Assembly (NCBI GenBank): GCA_016647705.1
Contig: JAENRU010000279.1
Coordinates: 310,001 to 374,000 of the forward strand
Source: Eucommia ulmoides
Lineage: Eukaryota; Streptophyta; Magnoliopsida; Garryales; Eucommiaceae
Direction: 5' to 3'
DNA: 64,000 nucleotides
Below the pieces are notes generated by a model. The model was not told the origin of the DNA, made no database searches, and saw nothing but the letters and a program-made list of their open reading frames with translations. The position numbers and the translations under genes were made by a program. This document shows, piece after piece, positions 58,246 to 64,000 of the stretch. The stretch's first letter is position 1; every line of letters begins with the position of its first letter.

Positions 58246-58484
58246 TAGGGTTGGTCATGGGCCGGGCTGGGCAGGGTTCGAGCCCGGCTTTAGTTAGGGT
58301 ATTATAAAAATATACAAGGCCCTAACCCGACACGGCCCTATGGTCGGGTCTTGTTTTCATTCCCAAGCCCGACCCTATCAAAATAATTAGGGTCCAAGCT
58401 CGGCTCTCAGGCAGACCCAGTCTTATAATTTTTTTTAAATTTAAAAATTAAATAAAAATAAAAACATAATCAGCCATTCATTTC

Positions 58485-58515
<31 letters not shown>

Positions 58516-58801
58516 GTAATAATTCCTACAATGAATCGTGTATTCGCTAAACAATTTTTTTTTGGGTCAAGTACTCGCCAAACAATGAATCGTGAATCTG
58601 AAGCATGAACACAGACAGATTTAGGGACATGTGCTTACCAATTTTTTTTTTTACCTAGCCTAAGCCCGGCCTTAGATTTCGTCGGGTTTCAAAGTTTGAG
58701 CCCAAGCCCGGTCCATGGGCTCAAAGTTTGCGTCCAAGCCCTATAAAAATAAGGCCGAGCTGAGCGGGCTTAGCGGGCCCCCAAGCACATGATCATCCCT
58801 A
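58246..58801. mobile_element. hAT-type MITE (556 bp), TSD TATAGAAG
   Basis: Ends TAGGGTTGGTCATG and CATGATCATCCCTA; perfect 8-bp duplication TATAGAAG (58,238-58,245 and 58,802-58,809). The interior has GGGCCGGGC, AGCCCGG and an (AAT)n run. The opposite arm of foldback element 2 lacks it. It is related to 34,586-35,175. Confidence 0.92.
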
Positions 58802-59114
58802 TATAGAAGAGATAATTGTCCCCTTTTTATTTATTTTTTAATTATTTAATAATTAATTTAAATTATTTTTTCTAGGAATTAGTACATATGATTTTATCGT
58901 TATAAAGACATGATGATAATATCTCACAAATAAAAGTCATCCAAATTTTGCGGGAAAAAACAAAAATAATATAATGGCGTCATATAGTGATTTTAACCCT
59001 TCAAACGACGTCGTTTCAACATTTTTCGATCCTTTTTTTCCCCTTAATTATATGTTATTGGGAAAAAAGAATTCTTGAATTAAAAAAATAGAGAACAATT
59101 CACGAAATTAAAAA

Positions 59115-59882
59115 GGGGCAATCGGTGGGAGATCCTATATTTCACCCTTAACTGGTGAAAAGTTCTAGAGGCGATAACAACTTTTTATGTAGTCCCGTCT
59201 ATTTTAAAAAGGTGGAAGCCTTACAAACGTGAAAGTCACGCGTCGGTTACATGTAACAATTTTGTGTGTAATATTACTATATTTTGTAACATGTAACATT
59301 TTTTTTTACATGTAATAATTTTGTGTGTAAATATTACTGTATTTTTATAACATGTAACAATTTTTTTTTTACATGTAACAATTTTGTGTGTATAGTTTTG
59401 ATGGATATAACAAAAATCATACAAAATACATGAAATTAGTTACAGGTAACTAAATGTACACAATTACATGTAACTAATATTAACCTAATTTATGTGTTCA
59501 ATATTTATTAAATGTCACAAAATATGATACACATATATATGTAATTGTAACATATAACTAATATGGGCGAAAAGTAACAATTATGAAATTGTAACTAACA
59601 TTCATTATATGTAACAGAAATTCACTATAAAACTTAATGTACTCATTAAGGGTTCCGTACAACCCCTATAATATCTCTATAATTCCAACAATGCGGGATT
59701 AAAATTCAAGTGAAATCTAATTAAGGGTTCCGTGCAATCCCTACAATATCTCTACAATTCTAGTAATGTGGAATTAAGACACAAGTGAAATCTAACTTAA
59801 AGAATTAAATCAAAACCTAATAATACAAAAGAGTTTTTCACCAATTAGACTTTAAAAATAAGATTTTTCACCCATTTTTTCC
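59115..59882 (+). mobile_element. MULE-type MITE, copy D (768 bp), TSD ATTAAAAA
   Basis: Same orientation as copy A. Left end GGGGCAATCGGTGGGAGATCC; right end GATTTTTCACCCATTTTTTCC. ATTAAAAA flanks both sides (59,107-59,114 and 59,883-59,890). The interior contains TTACATGTAA palindromes and a short direct duplication of AAGGGTTCCGTRCAA. Confidence 0.88.
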
Positions 59883-60398
59883 ATTAAAAATCCCTTATAT
59901 TATTTTTGTTTTTCTCGCAAAATTTGGATGACTTTTATTTGTGAGATATTATCATCATGTCTTTAACAAAATCATATCTACTAATTCCCAAAAAAAATAA
60001 TTTAAATTAATTATTAAATAATTAAAAAAAAGGACAATTATCTCTTCCCCCCCCCCCCCCCCCTCTTTGTACTCAACTCTCTCTCACTCTACTCTCTAAT
60101 GGGGGGATGCTTTTGGTGCGCAAGTGTGCCTTGCGTTTCTTACTAAAAAATGCAAAGAAACACTTGCATTTTTAGCCCCCCCCAAAAAAAAGCGAACTAT
60201 CAACCATATAAACGCATTTGTATATTGCGTTTTATCATTATTATTATTTATTTATTTTTGTGAAAAACGCAGAAGAGATTTGTTTTTTTAACAAAAATGT
60301 AAATCGCTCCTGCGTTTTATGATGTTTCGATAAATATGTTCGGATATAATATTTTTCAATTTTTTTTATTTAAATTATAATTATATGGTAAAGAACTC

Positions 60399-60637
60399 CA
60401 GATATCACTGGTAATTTGGGACGATTCAATCTGTGTACTAATTTCTCCATATACTAAATTAACTTATTCTCATGTCGGAGGTTCCTTGGCTGACACTACA
60501 CTAGTGTCCCCCATTAGAACTCACGGTTTTGTAGGTAACAGAAGGAAGGTGAAGAGATTTTAGTAAGCCATCAGCAGGAGAGAAAAATCTACAGCAGAAC
60601 TGAGACTATTGATTCATATTAACAGATCGGAAGTAAA
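60399..60637 (+). mobile_element. Ty3/gypsy LTR/leader, right part
   Basis: The strings CTTATTCTCATGTCGGAGG, TTCCTTGGCTGACACTACAC, TAGTGTCCCCCATTAG, CACGGTTTTGTAGGT and GCCATCAGCAGGAGAG resemble the 3' part of plant Tat-type LTRs and the leader before gag. I could not identify a primer-binding site with confidence. Confidence 0.5.
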
Positions 60638-61315
60638 GTGGAGAGAGGTCAACCTTTGGATGAACTGGACACATTGTTGAAAGGCACTGAGATGCCTTTC
60701 TCGCCAAATATCCTAGCTGTATCGTTATCCAAAAAGTTTGATCCTACAAAGTTCGAGAAGTATGATGGAAGAACAGATTCTGTGGACTATATCCATCAGT
60801 TTAAGCATGTCATGAATCTTGATGGTTCAAGCGACTCCACATTTTGCAGAGCTTTTGCTACAACATTGAAGGGTTCAACCTTTGAATGGTTGCATGCGTT
60901 CCCTCCAAACTTCATCACGTCGTTCAAGGAGTTCGGGAAGATGTTTATCAACGGCTTCATAACCTGTCAAAGGCTAATGAAGGGTCCTGATTTTCTGCTG
61001 GCCTTGCATCAAGAAAAATGAGAAACTTTGATCCACTATATGAGCCAATTCAATGAGGAATTAACATGTATAGAGGGTTGTGATACCAACCTCATCGTTA
61101 ATGCGTTTACCTTAGGGTTACGTCCTGACCGTTTTTAACACTCTTTAACTAAGAAGAGTCCCCAGAGCATGTCGGATTTGATGGAAAAGGCTAAACCTTA
61201 CATGAAACTGGAGGATGTCAAGCTCGCTAGAGAAGGCAGGGGATCTTTCAAGGATTACCCCAGATAAAGCGATAAGGATGGTAGCAAGGCGAAAGCCAGG
61301 AGCTCAGACAGGCGT
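60638..61315 (+). pseudogene. Ty3/gypsy gag, decayed
   Basis: An open stretch 60,638-61,021 encodes a Retrotrans_gag-type core (KFEKYDGRTDSVDYIHQF, FCRAFATTLKGSTFEWLH, FKEFGKMFINGF). After TGA at 61,019 the same frame region continues as HYMSQFNEELTCIEG, TLGLRPDRF and SDLMEKAKPYMKLED, with further stops. Gag forms the virus-like particle of the retrotransposon. Stops show that it is dead. A true start codon may lie further upstream. Confidence 0.8.
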
Positions 61316-61469
61316 AAAGATTGAATTGGGAGTTTGAATTCCAGATCAAAAGTTCGTCAAGAGCCAAACCTACCTGGTCTACGAATGCCAATCTCTAGAA
61401 TTCTACATGAGATACGTGCGTTTAAAGTAATTTAGTGACATCTCAGGCAGACTACCAAATCCAACAGGA

Positions 61470-61630
61470 AGAATATGTCTAAGTACTGTGACTTCCATAG
61501 AGATCATGGTCACAATACGGATGACTGCTGGAAGCTCAAAAAGAAGATCAAACGTTTAGCTGACATGGGTCAGCTGCGCGATTATCTACAAGAGCGATTG
61601 AGGGACAAGAAGAGGCCTATAAATGAGGGA
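61470..61630 (+). pseudogene. Gag zinc-knuckle remnant
   Basis: The reading KYCDFHRDHGHNTDDCWKLK, then GQLRDYLQERL, is the CxxH-type nucleic-acid-binding knuckle found in plant Tat-lineage gag, followed by its usual tail. The segment after it passes almost directly into RNase H sequence, with protease and reverse transcriptase missing. Confidence 0.75.
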
Positions 61631-61799
61631 TGACGTGAAGAACATCGCAAAAAAGAGCGAAAAGAAGAGTGTCCCAGTGAGAATCGTGAAGTAATCTACA
61701 TGATAAACTCTGTTGGGCTGACCATTGGAAAGTCCAACCGAGAACGAAGAAAGAAGGTCCACGAAGCAGCACTGGAGCATAGCTTTGGAGAAATACCAG

Positions 61800-62170
61800 A
61801 ATGAGATCAGCTTAAAAAAGTGGTACAACTTGGCTTTCGAATCTCCAATAATGAAGCTGAGTATGAAGCTGTAATTATTGGGTTAACTCTTACTTGAGAG
61901 ATGGATGCCCAACATTTGGAGGTAAAATCAGACTCCCAGTTGGTGGTCAACCAAATTAATGGGTTGTTCATCATAAATGAGGAGAGGTTGCGACTCTACG
62001 TGGAAAAGGTGAAAAAGAGTTGGCCTCTATGTTCTAGAGTTGCAAATTTGAGGCTATCCCAAGGACTGAAAATACTAAGGTAGATGCCTTATCTGTGCTA
62101 GCTTCTACCCTGGGACCGGATCAGGGATCGGAACTGGGAAAATTCCTGGACTAGCCATTTGTAGCAGCCC
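61800..62170 (+). pseudogene. Ty3/gypsy RNase H remnant
   Basis: The strings ISNNEAEYEAVIIGL, EVKSDSQLVVNQING and the charged region EERLRLYVEKVKK are those of the archaeal-type RNase H typical of Tat-lineage gypsy elements. In-frame stops lie before EMDAQH and after KILR. Confidence 0.75.
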
Positions 62171-62389
62171 TAGTTAGCTAGTGTGTATGCATAGGATAAC
62201 TGGATCAAGAAAATGATTGGAGAGCCCTTATAGTTCGATACCTAAAAGAAGGAGCTTTGCTAGAGGATAAAGACAACGCCATAAAGGTTATGTACAAGGT
62301 ATCTAGGTATGTATTAACCAATGATAAATTATATAGACGTTCTTTCTCTCAACCATTGTTACTCTGTCTAGGGCCGAAAGAAGCGAGCT

Positions 62390-63235
62390 ATGTCCTACAA
62401 GAGATACACTAAGGAGTTTGTAGGAACCAACAAGGGTGACAAACCTTGGTACACAAAGTACTAAGAGTGGGATACTACTGGCCAACCATGCGCATTGATG
62501 TGCAAGAATATGTCAAGAGATGTGACAAATGCCAACGATTCTCCAATAACATCAGAGTTCCTACTCAACAACAAACTCCAATAACCAGTCCAAGGCAATT
62601 TGCCCAATGGGAGATGGATGTGCTGGGACCTTTCGCATCAGTACCTGGAAACAAAAAATGCACGTTGGTGGTAATTGATTATTTTACCAAGTGGGTCGAG
62701 GCAGAAGCATTTGCAACGGTAGGAGAGAATGAAGTAAAGAACTTTCTTTGGAAAAACATTGTCTGTCATTTTGGTATTGCTGCAGTCCTCATTTCCGATA
62801 ACGAGACACTTTTTACCAGTGGTAAAGTTGCATGGATGTGCAATGAGCTGAAGATTTAACACAGAACATCCAGTCCAGCCTATCCACAAGCCAACAGGAA
62901 AGCTGAGGTGATAAACCGTTCTATCAAAGAGACGCTCAAGAAACGACTGGATGATGCCAAAGGGAAGTGGGTTGAAGAACTTCCAGGTGTACTCTAGGCT
63001 CATCATACCACCCCAACATCTACTACTGGAGAGACTCCCTTCTCTTTGACTTATGGAACTGAAGCTGTTGTTCTAGTGGAGATAGGGATGCCATCCAGAC
63101 GAGATGATATGGTCAACCTGATGGAAAATGAAAAACTCATACAAGAATAAATGAACCAGCTGGAAGAGAAGCGAGACAGGGCATTGTTGCAGATGGAGAT
63201 ATACAAGTCAAGAAAGACATGATGTTCAATCATGT
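62390..63235 (+). pseudogene. Ty3/gypsy integrase remnant
   Basis: The HHCC zinc region is partly present (LVHKVLRVGYYWPTM, then YVKRCDKCQRF). The catalytic core follows: WEMDVLGPF (first Asp), VLISDNETLF (second Asp), then after a stop at 62,857 YPQANRKAEVINRSIK (Glu). Downstream GETPFSLTYGTEAVV and MNQLEEKRDRAL continue past further stops. Integrase inserts element cDNA; this copy is inactive. The element cannot be followed past about 63,235, and no 3' LTR is evident. Confidence 0.85.
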
Positions 63236-63383
63236 AGTCTGTAAGACCCAGTTTTTAAAAAAAAAACAAAAAAAAAAGGATGAAATGAGAAAAATGAGAA
63301 ATTTGGGGGGGGGGGGGAGGGAGAAAGAGTATTTTTGTGTAGATATTTCAAACATACAAATTATATAATAATATAATTATAAT

Positions 63384-63432
<49 letters not shown>

Positions 63433-64000
63433 ATGAGTGTTTGTGCCGTGACCATGCCGGGAGAAAGAGAAGGGAAGGGGCAATGTGGCATGTTTTCTCT
63501 CCATAAATTCATTGATATATATATGTATATTTGAGGTTAGTAAAGGGCAACGATCATTCGGAAAGAAACAAGAAAAGGAGAGAGAGAGAGAGAGAAAAGT
63601 GAAGAGGAAGAAGAAGCTGTCGGAAGGGTTGCCGAAATCACTGGTGCAGGTTCAGGGTATTTTCCCAAGGCTAAGAGTCGTTTGGGTTGTAGGGGTGTGC
63701 AAGGGTGACATGTTCTGAGGTCAAATGGAAGCAGGTATGTGTGGGTGAAGGATTGTGCCCTGTTTTTGCTGTCAGAGTTAAAATCCATGGTTTGGGGTAT
63801 TATTTTAGTGGGTGTTTTAGCTAGAGTGAAGGGAATGAGATTGGTATTTTTAGCGTAAACTTGGGACGGTTGATTGTGAAGGTGGAGTGAAGGATTTAAG
63901 GGCCGAAGTTGGTGACAAGAAGGAGGAAGAAAACTGGTCTGTTCTGTTCTGTTATGTCAGGGACGAAGTCAGGATCGCTTAGGCGGTAAAACAACAGAGA
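63236..64000. other. Unassigned right-edge region
   Basis: It contains an A-run, a G-run (63,305-63,317), AT/GT microsatellites, then GA-rich sequence (63,565-63,620) and less biased DNA to the edge. The later part could be a leader or first exon of a plus-strand gene lying mainly outside the window, but I see no family signature. Confidence 0.35.
63384..63431. repeat. (AT)n(GT)n microsatellite
   Basis: A short AT run is followed by about 17 GT units. Confidence 0.9.

Larger units (their letters stand above)
57935..60398. mobile_element. Foldback element 2 (2.46 kb) inside the retroelement LTR
   Basis: The left end GAGTTCTTTACCATATAATTATA and the right end TATAATTATATGGTAAAGAACTC are a perfect inverted pair. 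The arms are about 57,935-58,975 (including a 556-bp hAT MITE) and 59,888-60,398, roughly 480-510 bp each without the insert. Flanks CAGAAATCAT and CAGATATCAC match at 8 of 10. Subterminal TGCGTTT and AAACGCAGAAG motifs resemble element 1. A MULE MITE lies in the middle. Confidence 0.85.

Overview
The window is nuclear DNA of a flowering plant, most likely a eudicot. The evidence is GT-AG introns in protein genes of plant-only families (AHK3-type cytokinin receptor, CAMTA), a plant nuclear tRNA-Ser, Au-type SINEs, and dense plant transposon families in very AT-rich intergenic DNA. I cannot name the species.

Gene-bearing part (1-27,500). It opens with the last two exons of an AHK3-like cytokinin receptor histidine kinase (+). 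A complete tRNA-Ser(UGA) and a two-exon nuclear transport factor 2 gene (+, 123 aa) follow. Next comes a minus-strand gene for a 207-aa single-pass membrane protein that I assemble from two exons about 8.5 kb apart. Its intron holds a roughly 6-kb array of degenerate ~67-bp repeats, a SINE, a MULE-type MITE and a LINE scrap. A complete 13-exon CAMTA gene (-, 975 aa, closest in layout to CAMTA4) occupies 17,921-27,085. These genes act in cytokinin perception, Ran/nuclear transport and Ca2+/calmodulin-dependent transcription; nothing suggests that they form a functional cluster.

Repeat-bearing part (27,600-64,000). I see no intact cellular gene here. It is a nest of transposons whose ends and target-site duplications (TSDs) can often be read exactly. 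They include hAT-type MITEs (8-bp TSD), Harbinger/Tourist-type MITEs (3-bp TSD, several with startlingly GC-rich cores), MULE-type MITEs (9-bp TSD), a probable Helitron and a SINE. The most striking component is a family of large foldback elements with arms of about 0.5-0.9 kb, termini reading GAGTT, and 9-10-bp TSDs. Several insertions can be checked against an empty site elsewhere in the window, because the flanks were duplicated before or independently of the insertion.

Segmental structure. A ~2-kb block is directly repeated (29.9-32.0 and 39.3-41.1 kb). A ~2.6-kb tandem unit (43.55-46.14 kb) is repeated from 46.14 kb. A ~5.05/5.08-kb near-identical tandem duplication (47,466-52,517 and 52,518-57,593) follows. 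The right end holds a decayed Ty3/gypsy element of Tat-like character (57.6-63.2 kb). Its LTR-like leader is split by a foldback element, and it has lost protease and reverse transcriptase.

All boundaries come from reading the sequence by eye. Family names rest on remembered family features, not on searches.
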